Part shown: positions 7,483-16,030 of the stretch, piece by piece
Numbering within the stretch: position 1 is the stretch's first letter
How the letters are laid out: each line of letters opens with the position of its first letter
Assembly (NCBI GenBank): GCA_036274595.1
Contig: DASUFL010000043.1
Span: 1-64,000 of the forward strand
Length of the DNA: 64,000 nucleotides
Source of the DNA: WS-9 sp036274595
Lineage (GTDB): Bacteria; Eisenbacteria; RBG-16-71-46; SZUA-252
Direction: 5' to 3'
Made by a program: the position numbers and the translations under genes
The notes under the pieces: model-generated
Told to the model about the DNA's origin: nothing
Databases searched by the model: none
What the model saw: the letters and a program-made list of their open reading frames with translations, nothing else

Positions 7483-8079
7483 ATGACCCATCGCTCCGGG
7501 CGATGCCGGCCTCTCTCCGGCGTCTGCCTCGCGCTCCTCCTGGCCGTCGTGCTGGCTCCTCGCGGGGCCTTCGCCGACGATCCGCCCAAGCGCCCGGTCA
7601 TCGTGGGCATCACGATCGGGGCCCGCTTCTTCAACGACGACCTCGAGCTGGGGAACGATTTCGCCTTCGGAGGCCGCGTGGGGATGGGACTCGGGCCGCG
7701 CTGGGCTCTGATCACCGACTTCATCGCCTGCCATCCCAGCCGGGACGTGACCGCGGTCGCGGCCTACATCGACGCTTTGAGGCTCTTGGGCCGGTACAAC
7801 TTCAAGACGGGGACCTTCCGTCCATATGCCGTCGCCGGGGTCGGAGGCGTGCTCTTCATCTTCAACGACACGCCGACCACCTCGGGAGGCGCTCTCACGG
7901 CCGGGCTCGGCGCCGACTACCGGGTGGCGCCGCAAACGCGCCTCTTCGTCGAGGCGACGCGGGATCTCTACTCCGAGCAGAACATCACGTACGACATCGA
8001 GGGTAACCCTGCGTTTACCGGCGACGAGAAGATCAAGGCGCTCGGCACCATCTGCACCGGGATCAGCGTGGAGTTCTGA
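7483..8079 (+). CDS. Outer-membrane beta-barrel-like protein
   Basis: A 198-residue exported protein. The signal peptide is LALLLAVVLAPRGAFA followed by DDPPK. The mature part alternates hydrophobic and polar residues in short strands (VGITIGARFF, FAFGGRVGMGLG, YAVAGVGGVLFIF, ALTAGLGADYRV, RLFVEATRDLY) and ends in a terminal Phe (TGISVEF). This is the usual signature of a small OmpA/OmpW-like barrel recognised by the BAM machinery. The start at 7483 is supported by an AGAAAGGA Shine-Dalgarno. The lipoprotein gene downstream begins one nucleotide after the stop, so the pair is translationally coupled. Function unknown. Confidence 0.7.
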   Translation: MTHRSGRCRPLSGVCLALLLAVVLAPRGAFADDPPKRPVIVGITIGARFFNDDLELGNDFAFGGRVGMGLGPRWALITDFIACHPSRDVTAVAAYIDALRLLGRYNFKTGTFRPYAVAGVGGVLFIFNDTPTTSGGALTAGLGADYRVAPQTRLFVEATRDLYSEQNITYDIEGNPAFTGDEKIKALGTICTGISVEF

Positions 8080-8080
8080 C

Positions 8081-9229
8081 GTGGACCACCGGCGGCTGCT
8101 TCTCGCTGGCTGTGCCCTCCTCGCCGTCCTTTCGTGCACCCGCATGCCCACGGCCCCCAGGCACGAGGTCGTGGTGGAGGGGACGATCGCCGGGCCGGAC
8201 GGAGCCCCGATTCGGTACGCCGGCGTCCTCTTCTATCCCAAGGACCGTACGCTGCCGCAATCGGGTGACCCGATGGGGGTCAGCACCGACGTCAACGGGC
8301 ATTACTCGATCCACCTCACCGCGGGGCTCTACGACCTGCGCATCCCGGCTCCGCGTAGTGGGTGGATCGGCTATTCGAATCGGGTCTCGATCTCTCCCGG
8401 GAACAGGATCATCGATTACGCGTTCCATGGCGTCGCGGTCACTGGACGGCTCCTGGATCCCGAGGGCGTCCTTGTGGACGGTACCGTGGAGGCGACGCTC
8501 GAAGGGCCCAACCCATCGACGGGCTATGCCTTCGCGTATGCGGGAGCCTTTTCCTTCATGCTTCCTCCGGGAACCTACTCGTTCGAGCTCAGGTCATTCC
8601 GCGACCAGGACGCATTGGCGACGACGATTGTCCATTCCCTACCTGTTTCCGCCGATACGGCGCTCGATCTGCAGTTCGTCGGGGTTCCGGTGCAGGGAAC
8701 GGTGCTCGGGATGGATGGCCAGCCGCTCCGGGGCGCTCTGGTCGATGCCTACCCGACGAGGACGTACACGGACAGCGGCGGCCACTACCGCCTGTTCACT
8801 CCCGCCGGCGTCCACGCCCTACGCTGCTATTCGCCCCAGGCCGGAGTATTGCCTCGGCTCGTGACGCTCGCGATCAGCGCGGCCATCACACTGAATTTCG
8901 ATTTCAGGGGGAACCTGTACTGGTCCGGGCAGGTGCTGAATGCCAGCGATCAAACGCCGCTGGCCGGCTACTACGTGGTTGCGGATGTCCACGGGGCCGA
9001 CAATCGCACGGCCGAGTACGAGACGGATGCGAATGGCCTCTTCCAGCTGCATGTGGAACCCAAGCTCTCCTACGACCTCGAGGTGTTCACGGACCCTTAC
9101 CACGACTACATCCATGAGACTCCTCTGTACACCGCGGTATTTCGAGGAACGGCCGACACCACGTTCGTAGTGCAGGTGACGCCTCCACCCCCGTACAGCG
9201 CGCTCACACGCGCGCACCATCGCCCCTAG
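8081..9229 (+). CDS. Lipoprotein with carboxypeptidase regulatory-like domains
   Basis: A 382-residue predicted lipoprotein. GTG 8081 gives a basic start (DHRRLL), a hydrophobic stretch and a lipobox (LAVLSC), with the lipidated Cys at about residue 17. The rest consists of four or five carboxypeptidase-D regulatory-like beta-sandwich modules, recognisable by V-x-G-x-(V/I)-x-G-x-D-G-x-P-(I/L) at the start (for example VVEGTIAGPDGAPI and VQGTVLGMDGQPLRGA) and by Y-x-L/F-x-(V/T)-P-A-G at the end. Such modules are common in surface proteins of FCB bacteria and have no catalytic activity of their own. The coupling to the upstream barrel gene suggests a shared outer-membrane location. Confidence 0.75.
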   Translation: MDHRRLLLAGCALLAVLSCTRMPTAPRHEVVVEGTIAGPDGAPIRYAGVLFYPKDRTLPQSGDPMGVSTDVNGHYSIHLTAGLYDLRIPAPRSGWIGYSNRVSISPGNRIIDYAFHGVAVTGRLLDPEGVLVDGTVEATLEGPNPSTGYAFAYAGAFSFMLPPGTYSFELRSFRDQDALATTIVHSLPVSADTALDLQFVGVPVQGTVLGMDGQPLRGALVDAYPTRTYTDSGGHYRLFTPAGVHALRCYSPQAGVLPRLVTLAISAAITLNFDFRGNLYWSGQVLNASDQTPLAGYYVVADVHGADNRTAEYETDANGLFQLHVEPKLSYDLEVFTDPYHDYIHETPLYTAVFRGTADTTFVVQVTPPPPYSALTRAHHRP

Positions 9230-9278
9230 ACCGCGCCGGATCGCGCCCGGCATTCACATTCTGGTATCCTTGACGGCG

Positions 9279-10868
9279 ATGTCGCCCGAGACCGTCCGCC
9301 AACCGGCCGCTCTTCCCCCTCCGCAACCGGAATCCCGCTCGTCTCGTTCCGCAGCGTACGCCTCGGAGTGGCGCGCGAGCGGCCGGTGGCTGATCCTGGC
9401 CATCGGCGGCCTGGTTCTGCTGTACTGGCCCACCATCGGGTTCATGGAGCGGCTCTGGCGCTTCAACCGAAGCTACACGCACTGCTTCTTCGTCCTCCCG
9501 CTCGTCGGCTACATGGTCTGGATGAATCGAGGGCGCCTGGCTTCGATCCGTCCGAGACCGTCCGTCTGGGGACTGGCCGCCACCCTGGTCATGGGCATGG
9601 GGTGGTACGTGGCGCATGTCGGCGCCATCCTGATCGGGGAGCACCTGAGCCTGGTGGGCCTCTTCATCGCGCTCATCTGGGCGATTCTCGGTGGGACGGT
9701 CATCCGCGCGCTCGCGCTGCCGCTCACCCTTCTCTTTCTGGCGGTCCCGTTCGGGGAGGGCCTGTTTCCGATCCTGATCGCGATCGCCAGCAAGATCGCG
9801 CTCGCGGTCTTGCACGTTCAAGGCGTTCCCGTGGGATTCGACGGAACCTACATCCGCCTTCAAAACGGGGAATGGAAGATCACGGAGGCCTGCAGCGGAC
9901 TCCGTTTCATCCTGAGCATCGTCACGGTCGGCGCCCTGTTTGCCTACACGACGTACAGCCGATGGTGGAAGCGGGTCGCTTTCATCGTGGGGAGCGTGGT
10001 CGCGGCCATACTCATGAACGGGCTCCGCGTGTGGATCCTCGTCATGGTCGGCCTGTATACGAACATGAAGTCCCCGCTCGTCAAGTCCCACATCGGGCTG
10101 GGGTGGGTCCTGTTCGCCATCATGGTCATCGCGCTCTTCGCGATCGGCCGGATCTGGTCGGATCCCGAAGACGTCGAGGATCGGCCATTGCCCAAGGAGC
10201 GCAAGCAGCACGGACCGCAACGTGCCGCGAACAGGGCGCTGATCGGCGTCCTCGCGATCGCGTTCATGGCTGCCTGGCCTCTTCTCGGCCGGGCCGTGGA
10301 TCGCCCATCGGCGGACGATTCGCAGGTCGCCCTGAATGCGCCGAAGGACGCGGGGACCTGGGTGTCGATCGAGTCCATGCCGTGGGAGTGGGAGCCGCAC
10401 TACGAAGGGGCCAGGGCCATGATGCGTCACGCCTACCAGGGGCCCACGCGGCCGGTCGGCATGTACGCGGCGCTCTTCCGCAACCAGCGCCAGGGGGAGG
10501 AGCTGGTGCGAACCCAGAACGGATTCCTGACTCCGTTCGCGGTGGCCTGGCGATACACGCCGGTCGTCCCACGCACCGTCCCGGGTCTGCCGTTTTCCGT
10601 CGAGCAGGTCGAGGGCCGGACCGAGGGCGCGCGCTTCCGCGCGTGGCGCTGGTACTGGGTCGGCGGGCAGTTCACCGCGGACGGGGGAGTCGTGAAGTTG
10701 CTCGAGCTCCGCTCCAAGCTCCTTCGTCGGCCCGACGACGCGATCGTTTTCGTGATCTACGCCCCCTTCGACCTCGAGCCGAGCGAGGCGGACGCCAGCC
10801 TGACCGCCTTCATCCAGGAGATGAAGCCCTCCCTCGACCAGATGGTCGCCGCCGCGACCCGGCGGTAG
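9279..10868 (+). CDS. xrtA: Exosortase A fused to a C-terminal EpsI domain
   Basis: A 529-residue integral membrane protein. Residues about 40-300 are an exosortase with eight or so membrane segments. The catalytic triad is visible: Cys205 in EACSGLRF, Arg250 in NGLRV and His271 in SHIGLGW. After a basic cytoplasmic linker (around PLPKERKQHG) and one further membrane segment, residues about 330-525 are an EpsI (DUF3485) domain with WRYTPVVP and RAWRWYWVGG. In known systems exosortase cleaves and transfers PEP-CTERM proteins, and EpsI is encoded next door or fused to it. No PEP-CTERM substrate is visible in this window. The other exosortase-associated polysaccharide genes sit 37-54 kb downstream. 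ATG 9279 is preferred; a TTG at 9270 is also in frame. The transpeptidase role is family knowledge. Confidence 0.9.
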   Translation: MSPETVRQPAALPPPQPESRSSRSAAYASEWRASGRWLILAIGGLVLLYWPTIGFMERLWRFNRSYTHCFFVLPLVGYMVWMNRGRLASIRPRPSVWGLAATLVMGMGWYVAHVGAILIGEHLSLVGLFIALIWAILGGTVIRALALPLTLLFLAVPFGEGLFPILIAIASKIALAVLHVQGVPVGFDGTYIRLQNGEWKITEACSGLRFILSIVTVGALFAYTTYSRWWKRVAFIVGSVVAAILMNGLRVWILVMVGLYTNMKSPLVKSHIGLGWVLFAIMVIALFAIGRIWSDPEDVEDRPLPKERKQHGPQRAANRALIGVLAIAFMAAWPLLGRAVDRPSADDSQVALNAPKDAGTWVSIESMPWEWEPHYEGARAMMRHAYQGPTRPVGMYAALFRNQRQGEELVRTQNGFLTPFAVAWRYTPVVPRTVPGLPFSVEQVEGRTEGARFRAWRWYWVGGQFTADGGVVKLLELRSKLLRRPDDAIVFVIYAPFDLEPSEADASLTAFIQEMKPSLDQMVAAATRR

Positions 10869-10988
10869 GGACCGGTCCTCGCCCGTAAGGCGTGCTACAC
10901 TCCTGCCGTGGACCCGCGAACGCGGGATGGGGTAATGCGTTCCGGAGCTCTCACGATCCCCCCAGTCCAGACTCGGTTTAGGAGACCC

Positions 10989-11999
10989 ATGACCCGCGCC
11001 TCGAGCCTGCTCGCCGTCCTTGCCGTCGTTGCCTTCCTCGGGGGCGTTCCGTCAGCCCAAGCTCAGTCGGGCACGACCTACTTCCCGGGTTCGCCCCAGC
11101 TCGCCCACGAAAATCGGGGTCCCCGCGACACCACCCTCACGGTGACCGTCTCGGCGCTCGCGCCTGGGGTCTACGCCGCCAAGATCAACTACGTCTGGAC
11201 CGGCTGGGTGGAGCTCCCGGAGGGGATCCTCCTGGTCGACTCCGGCCTCGACAGCCGCACCGCCGCAGTCCTCGCCGACAGCATCCGGGCGCGATCGGGC
11301 GCGAAGCCGTTCAAGTACCTCGTGAACACGCACGCCCACGGGGACCACACCGGCGGGAACGCGTACTTCGTCGCGAAGGGCGCCACGGTCATGGCTCAGA
11401 CACGCGCGGCCATCGAGATCGATGCCGAGGCCAAGAAGGCCGCCGAGAGCGATACCACCGGCCTCACGAAAGCGCCCTCGAAGCCGACCGTTCGCATCGA
11501 CAAGCGCAAGGTGCTCGGGCCGGCGACGAGGAGCGTCGAGCTGATCTATCTCGGCAAGAGCGCGCATACGGACGGCGATTTGATCGTCTACCTGCCGAAG
11601 CAGAAGGTCCTCTTCGCGGGCGACCTCGTGTCGAACCGTTCGGTGCCGTGGCTCCTGGATCCCAAGTTCGACCGCCTCGGCTGGATCGCCTCCGTCGACT
11701 CCTTGAGGAGCAAGCGCTTCTCGTCGGTGACGACGCTCGTTCCCGGTCATGGCACCATGGACAAGCCCCTCCAGGAGATCGCCTACACGTGGCACTATCT
11801 GCACGATTCCTATGACCGCGCCGCCAAGATCGCCAATGACGGCACGAGCATCGCGGCCTTCAAGGATTGGGGCTTCCTCGGCCCTTACGAGGGGGATGAG
11901 TTCTACGTCGAGGTCAATTTCATGAACATGCGCCGCCTCTACAACGAGGCGAAAGGGATCAAGACGCCGGGACGCCCGGGGACGCGTGCCTACAAGTAG
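10989..11999 (+). CDS. Exported metallo-beta-lactamase-fold hydrolase
   Basis: A 336-residue exported zinc-hydrolase-like enzyme. ATG 10989 has an AGGAG Shine-Dalgarno at good spacing and starts a signal peptide (LLAVLAVVAFLGGVPSAQA). The metal-binding core is complete: THAHGDHTGG (H-x-H-x-D-H), a second-sphere SAHTDGD, FAGDLV and a final PGHGTM. The SAHTDGD/FAGDLV arrangement resembles the quinoprotein-relay or SoxH/class B beta-lactamase-like branch of the superfamily. The substrate cannot be told from sequence. The stop overlaps the start of the next lipoprotein gene by 14 nt. Confidence 0.85.
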   Translation: MTRASSLLAVLAVVAFLGGVPSAQAQSGTTYFPGSPQLAHENRGPRDTTLTVTVSALAPGVYAAKINYVWTGWVELPEGILLVDSGLDSRTAAVLADSIRARSGAKPFKYLVNTHAHGDHTGGNAYFVAKGATVMAQTRAAIEIDAEAKKAAESDTTGLTKAPSKPTVRIDKRKVLGPATRSVELIYLGKSAHTDGDLIVYLPKQKVLFAGDLVSNRSVPWLLDPKFDRLGWIASVDSLRSKRFSSVTTLVPGHGTMDKPLQEIAYTWHYLHDSYDRAAKIANDGTSIAAFKDWGFLGPYEGDEFYVEVNFMNMRRLYNEAKGIKTPGRPGTRAYK

Positions 12000-12618
12000 C
12001 CGCCGCGCCTCCGGCGGCGGGCTTCGTGCCGCCTGCGCCGCATGCGCCCTGCTGGCCGTGCTCCTCTCCGGCTGCGCGCGCGAAGCGCCTGACGTGCGCG
12101 AGGCTCGCCTCGCCGCCGAGCGCTATGTGGACGCCCTGGCGCACAAGGACCTTCAGCAGATCCGCGCCCGCTCCACCTGCGTCGCTTCCTACCAGTCGCT
12201 CCAAGGGGGGAACATCCTCCAGATCGGCGATATGCACCACGTGACGGTCGCCACCATCGATTCGCTCGGCCGCACGGCGGCGGAGGCGCACCGAAGCGCC
12301 GACTCGGCCTGGGGCTTCGCTCCCGATTCTCTCCGGGACCAACTCTCCAAGCGGGCGATGGCGATCGCGAGGCTCCACTTCGTCTACCGAAGCGCGCTTC
12401 GGGCGCTCCCGCTGTCCCGGCCCGACTCGCTCCTTGGATCCAACGCCGTGCTCGACACACGCACGGTGCGCGTGCGTGTGCGCTACGCCGGCGAAGCCGT
12501 GGGGCCCCGTGCGATCGACAGGGAGATGCTCCTCAGGCTCATCCGGGTCCCGGGCGGCCAGTGGATCGCCTTCTCGTTCTACAGCCTGGAGGACGACCCT
12601 CGTCCCGAGAGGGTTTGA
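11986..12618 (+). CDS. Small lipoprotein of unknown function
   Basis: A 210-residue predicted lipoprotein. After a basic N-terminus (PTSSRRASGGGLR) comes a hydrophobic stretch and the lipobox LLSGC, placing the lipidated Cys at about residue 30. The mature part (REAPDVREARLAAERYVDAL) begins with a helix typical of DUF4878/NTF2-like secreted proteins, and the C-terminus has a beta strand pair (TVRVRVRYAG, GGQWIAFSFY). Assignment to an NTF2-like fold is only a suggestion. GTG 11986 lies inside the 3' end of the metallo-beta-lactamase gene, so the two are likely co-translated. I do not recognise a specific family. Confidence 0.65.
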   Translation: MPTSSRRASGGGLRAACAACALLAVLLSGCAREAPDVREARLAAERYVDALAHKDLQQIRARSTCVASYQSLQGGNILQIGDMHHVTVATIDSLGRTAAEAHRSADSAWGFAPDSLRDQLSKRAMAIARLHFVYRSALRALPLSRPDSLLGSNAVLDTRTVRVRVRYAGEAVGPRAIDREMLLRLIRVPGGQWIAFSFYSLEDDPRPERV

Positions 12619-12693
12619 CCCCCGCCCGGCCGGGTGCTAGCCTTCGGCCGTGTCGCCCGACCTCTGCCCATTGCCGATGGCTCGGCAGTGGGC
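12615..12693 (+). promoter_or_regulatory. Candidate promoter plus terminator-like hairpin in the DAHP synthase leader
   Basis: TTGACC (12615-12620), 17 nt and TAGCCT (12638-12643) form a plausible promoter overlapping the previous stop codon. The predicted start is near 12650. The leader then contains a 12-bp stem (12666-12677 with 12682-12693, one G-U pair, 4-nt loop) followed by CTTCGTGTTTCTG. It could end transcription from upstream or attenuate the DAHP synthase gene. A short frame from ATG 12677 reads through TGG, TTC and TTT codons (MARQWAFVF), but it runs 49 codons into the gene, unlike a classic leader peptide. Confidence 0.4.
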
Positions 12694-12714
12694 CTTCGTG
12701 TTTCTGAGGACCCC

Positions 12715-13728
12715 ATGGTCATCACCCTGCGGCTCGATGCGACCCCGGAGCAGCGCCGCGCGATCGAATCGCGCCTGCGCGAGTCCGGGTTCCAGATCGT
12801 GCTCTCCCCGAACGGCTCGGCCGTAACCATGGCCGTGGTCGGGGAGGGGAGTTTGCCGCCGCTCGACGAGGTCCGGGCGATGCCCGGTGTCGCGACCGCC
12901 ATCCGCATCCCCGAGCCCTTCAAGCTCGCCAGCCGCACCTTCCGCCAGGAGACGTCCGTCATCCGGATTGGCGACGTCGCGATCGGCGGCAAGGACGTCG
13001 TGCTCATGGCCGGCCCCTGCACCATCGAATCCGAAGAGCAGATGGTGAAGACCGCCGCCGCGGTGCGCGCGGCGGGCGCGCGCGTCATGCGGGGCGGCGC
13101 GTTCAAGCCCCGCACATCGCCCTATTCGTTCCAGGGGCTCGGCGAGGAGGGGCTCAAGCTCATGCGGCGCGTCGCCGACGCGCACGGGCTCCTCGTCATC
13201 TCCGAGATCATGGACAAGAGCCAGATCGCGCTCATGGACCGCTACGTCGACATCTTCCAGGTGGGCGCGCGGAACATGCAGAACTATCCGCTCCTGCGCG
13301 AGCTGGGGAGGGTGGAGCGGCCCGTCCTCGTGAAGCGCGGCCTCGCCGCCACCGTGGACGAGTGGCTCATGAGCGCGGAGTACGTCATGTCTGGCGGGAA
13401 CGATCGCGTCATCGTGTGCGAGCGCGGCGTGCGCGCCTACGAGACCTACACGAGGAACACGCTCGACCTGAACGCCGTCGCCGTGGCCAAGGCGATCAGC
13501 CATCTTCCCGTGATCGTGGATCCGAGCCACGCGGCCGGCGTCCGGGACAAGGTGGTGCCGCTCGCGCGCGCCGCCATCGCGACCGGCGCGGACGGACTCC
13601 TGGTCGAGGTCCATCACGATCCGGAGCGGGCGATCTGCGACGGTCCTCAGTCCCTCTTCCCGCAGCAGTTCGAGGCCCTCGCGGCGCAGATCCGTCTGAT
13701 CGCCGAGGCGGTCGGCCGCTCGCTCTGA
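12715..13728 (+). CDS. aroF: DAHP synthase with ferredoxin-like regulatory domain
   Basis: 3-Deoxy-7-phosphoheptulonate synthase, first enzyme of the shikimate pathway (337 residues). Residues 1-70 form the ferredoxin-like domain found in Thermotoga-type class I-beta enzymes, where it binds Tyr or Phe and closes the active site (family knowledge). The barrel follows with MAGPCTIES, GGAFKPRTSPYSFQG, VGARNMQNY, LVKRGLAATVDEWL, the CERG motif (VICERGVRAYE) and the metal-binding DPSHAAG near the end. ATG 12715 is preceded by GAGGA. An in-frame GTG at 12634 would add 27 residues that do not look conserved. The stop overlaps the next start (TGATG). This is the second DAHP synthase in the window, and unlike the one at 1-771 it carries no chorismate mutase. 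Confidence 0.93.
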   Translation: MVITLRLDATPEQRRAIESRLRESGFQIVLSPNGSAVTMAVVGEGSLPPLDEVRAMPGVATAIRIPEPFKLASRTFRQETSVIRIGDVAIGGKDVVLMAGPCTIESEEQMVKTAAAVRAAGARVMRGGAFKPRTSPYSFQGLGEEGLKLMRRVADAHGLLVISEIMDKSQIALMDRYVDIFQVGARNMQNYPLLRELGRVERPVLVKRGLAATVDEWLMSAEYVMSGGNDRVIVCERGVRAYETYTRNTLDLNAVAVAKAISHLPVIVDPSHAAGVRDKVVPLARAAIATGADGLLVEVHHDPERAICDGPQSLFPQQFEALAAQIRLIAEAVGRSL

Positions 13729-15386
13729 TGGCGGCCCAGGACCGCGGCCGCTCGGGGCGGACAGGGAAGGACACCCGCCGGAAGCCGGGTGGACGCGCCC
13801 CGCAGGGCCATGCCGCGGGCCCCGCGCGATCCCTGGTTCCACATTCCTGGATCTCGGGAATCGCGCTCGGCGCGCTCGCCCTCTACGCGCTCTACTGGGC
13901 GAGCCAGGTCTTCCGCTACCACACGATCGGAAACTACGCCGTCGAGACCGACTTCTACTGGAAGTACGGGCCCGCAGCGCGCGATCTTCTCCGCGGCGCC
14001 GTCGACATCGCGAACTACGATTCGAAGGGTTGGGGCTATCCGGCCGTCGTCGCGCTCCTCGCCCGAGCCGGGATGGAGGTCTTCCAGGCGGGGCAGCTGG
14101 TCGCGCTCCTCTCCGCGGTCGTGGCCGGATGGCTCGCCTACCGCCTCCACCGGAGCCTCCTCGGACCGGGCGTCGCGCTCGCGAGCCTCGGACTCCTGCT
14201 CGTGAATCCCACGTTCGTCGTGAACACGTACGAAGTGGGAACCGACATGTTTTTCTTCGCGGTGGTGCTCGCCTCCATGGCGCTCCTGCTCCGAAGCCGC
14301 GCCCCCAAAGCGTGGGCGGTCGCGCTCTCGGGACTCCTCGGCGGCTGGGCGTTCTCCACGCGCTACAACGGGCTCTTCCTCCTGGGTGGCGCTCTCGTCT
14401 ACCTGTTCCTGATCGAGACGCCGCGCGGCCCCTGGGGACCACGGCTCCAGCGCGCGGCGCTGTGGACGGCGGGATTCGTGCTCGCGGCGCTGCCCTGGCT
14501 CTGGGTCAATGCGGCCCACACGGGGAATCCCCTCACGAACACGAACTACCTGAACGTCGGCTACGAGGTGTACGGGAAGGGGAACTGGGAGCAGTTCATG
14601 TACGGGAGCGATCGGAAGATCCACTCCATGGTCGATGTCGTGCGACTCGACCCCATGCTGTTCCTGGGCGCGATGCTCAAGAACGTGTTCGTGCACCTGA
14701 AGCAGGATCTGACCGAGCTCATGCCGCTCCTCTGGGGCGCTTGCGCTCTGATCGGGGGCCTCCTTCTCGCGACGCGCGAGCGGCCGGAGCGGCGGACGGC
14801 GGCCTACGCCGCATTCTGGGCGCTCTATTTCCTCACGCTCGTCCCGGTCTTCTACGGAACCCGCTTCTCGCTCCCGCTCGTCGCCTTCTACGGCCTCCTC
14901 GCCGCATGGCCTTTCGTCTCGCCATGGCTCGGCCGCTCCCTTCAGGCCGTGGAGGGATCGTTCCCGCTCCGGACCTTCCTCTTCCTCGCGCTCTGGGTGG
15001 GAGCGCTCTTCCACACGTATCAGGCGGTGGGGAATCCGCAAAATCCGGAAGGGCTGCGCGCGGGGCCGCACGAGATCGTGGACGCGGTGGGCTATCTCAA
15101 GACGCACGGAGCGGGAGAAGCCCTGCTCGCGAGGAAGCCGCACGCCGCGTTCCTCGCGAACATGCGCTTCGTCCCGATCCCGACCGTCGATTCACCCGCC
15201 GCGCTCCACGATGTCGCGGTGAAGGAGCGCGCCCGGTACCTCCTCATCTCGGCCGCGGAGATCCAGATGCGCGCCGCGCTCCGATCGTTCGCGACGGGGG
15301 AGGAGATCCCAGGGTTCCGCCGCGTGTACGACAGCCAGGGAGCGCTCGTCTACGAGGTCGTGCCGCTCGAGGCGGTGAGACCGTGA
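13728..15386 (+). CDS. GT-C type membrane glycosyltransferase-like protein (ArnT/PMT-like)
   Basis: A 552-residue polytopic inner-membrane protein with a basic, disordered N-terminus (about 40 residues) and roughly ten membrane segments. The first periplasmic loop has the acidic motif ETDFYWKYG, and a Tyr/Asn-rich loop (NTNYLNVGYEVYGKGNW) lies mid-protein; both are common in GT-C transferases that use polyprenyl-phosphate sugars. The C-terminal 100 residues are a soluble domain (HEIVDAVGYLKTHG and following). I cannot tell the sugar or the acceptor. Its start overlaps the aroF stop and its stop overlaps the next gene start (GTGA), so aroF, this gene and the small lipoprotein are translationally coupled without an obvious shared pathway. 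Confidence 0.75.
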   Translation: MAAQDRGRSGRTGKDTRRKPGGRAPQGHAAGPARSLVPHSWISGIALGALALYALYWASQVFRYHTIGNYAVETDFYWKYGPAARDLLRGAVDIANYDSKGWGYPAVVALLARAGMEVFQAGQLVALLSAVVAGWLAYRLHRSLLGPGVALASLGLLLVNPTFVVNTYEVGTDMFFFAVVLASMALLLRSRAPKAWAVALSGLLGGWAFSTRYNGLFLLGGALVYLFLIETPRGPWGPRLQRAALWTAGFVLAALPWLWVNAAHTGNPLTNTNYLNVGYEVYGKGNWEQFMYGSDRKIHSMVDVVRLDPMLFLGAMLKNVFVHLKQDLTELMPLLWGACALIGGLLLATRERPERRTAAYAAFWALYFLTLVPVFYGTRFSLPLVAFYGLLAAWPFVSPWLGRSLQAVEGSFPLRTFLFLALWVGALFHTYQAVGNPQNPEGLRAGPHEIVDAVGYLKTHGAGEALLARKPHAAFLANMRFVPIPTVDSPAALHDVAVKERARYLLISAAEIQMRAALRSFATGEEIPGFRRVYDSQGALVYEVVPLEAVRP

Positions 15387-15874
15387 GACGGTTCGCGATT
15401 GGCGTTGTCATCATGACCTACGGCTGCGCGGGCGGGATTCCGTCGACCAAGGACAACCTCCCAGGGCAACCGAATCCTGATGCGGTCATCTCGTTCTCTC
15501 GCGCACAGAAGGGCGACACGCTCTGGGTGAGGTCTTGGAGCGCTGGATGCTTTGGTGTCTACGATCGCATCGAGATTACGATGCTCGGGCGCAAGCCAGA
15601 CGTTGCCGGGGTCGTGTACGAGAGGGGAGCCGTCATACTCAAAACCGACACAAAGACCGTGAGTCTCGCCGCCTCGGATCGTGCTCGTTTGGATAGTCTG
15701 CTTGCCTCGTGCCGCACTGCGCCCGTGGGGGCTCTTGGAACAGGTGCTATGGGCATCGAGTTCTCGATGAGTCGTCATGGGCGAAGGCATCCACCGACGA
15801 TGTTTCGCAGTCCTCGCCTACGATGGGGCGACTACGAGATTTTGTACTCCATCGCTGACCGTAAGGCCTTGTAG
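15383..15874 (+). CDS. Small putative lipoprotein of unknown function
   Basis: A 163-residue protein that I do not recognise. GTG 15383 overlaps the upstream stop by 4 nt (GTGA). The first residues (RRFAIGVVIMTYGCAGG) look like a short lipoprotein signal with an imperfect lipobox at YGC. The mature part contains FSRAQKGDTLWVRSWSAGCF and ILKTDTKTVSLAASDRARLD. Its base composition is visibly less GC-rich than its neighbours (about 58-63 percent in the lines I counted), which could mean recent acquisition or relaxed selection. The C-terminal 40 residues are Arg-rich and less convincing. Confidence 0.5.
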   Translation: MRRFAIGVVIMTYGCAGGIPSTKDNLPGQPNPDAVISFSRAQKGDTLWVRSWSAGCFGVYDRIEITMLGRKPDVAGVVYERGAVILKTDTKTVSLAASDRARLDSLLASCRTAPVGALGTGAMGIEFSMSRHGRRHPPTMFRSPRLRWGDYEILYSIADRKAL

Positions 15875-15953
15875 CCTTCGGGCACAAAACCTGGCACAGG
15901 CAAGGGGTGGAAGCAGGATCAGAAACCTGTTAAGCTGCGCGATCACAAGGTAC

Positions 15954-16030
15954 GGGCGATTAGCTCAGTTGGTTAGAGTACCTGCTTGACATGCAGGGGG
16001 TCAGTGGTTCAAGTCCACTATCGCCCACCA
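15954..16030 (+). tRNA. tRNA-Val (anticodon GAC)
   Basis: A complete cloverleaf: acceptor GGGCGAT pairs with ATCGCCC, the D-arm contains GCTCAGTTGGTTAGAGT, the anticodon stem is CCTGC/GCAGG with loop TTGACAT (anticodon GAC at 15988-15990), and the T-arm contains GGTTCAAGT. The discriminator A and CCA are encoded (16027-16030). thrS starts 26 nt downstream. Confidence 0.97.
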
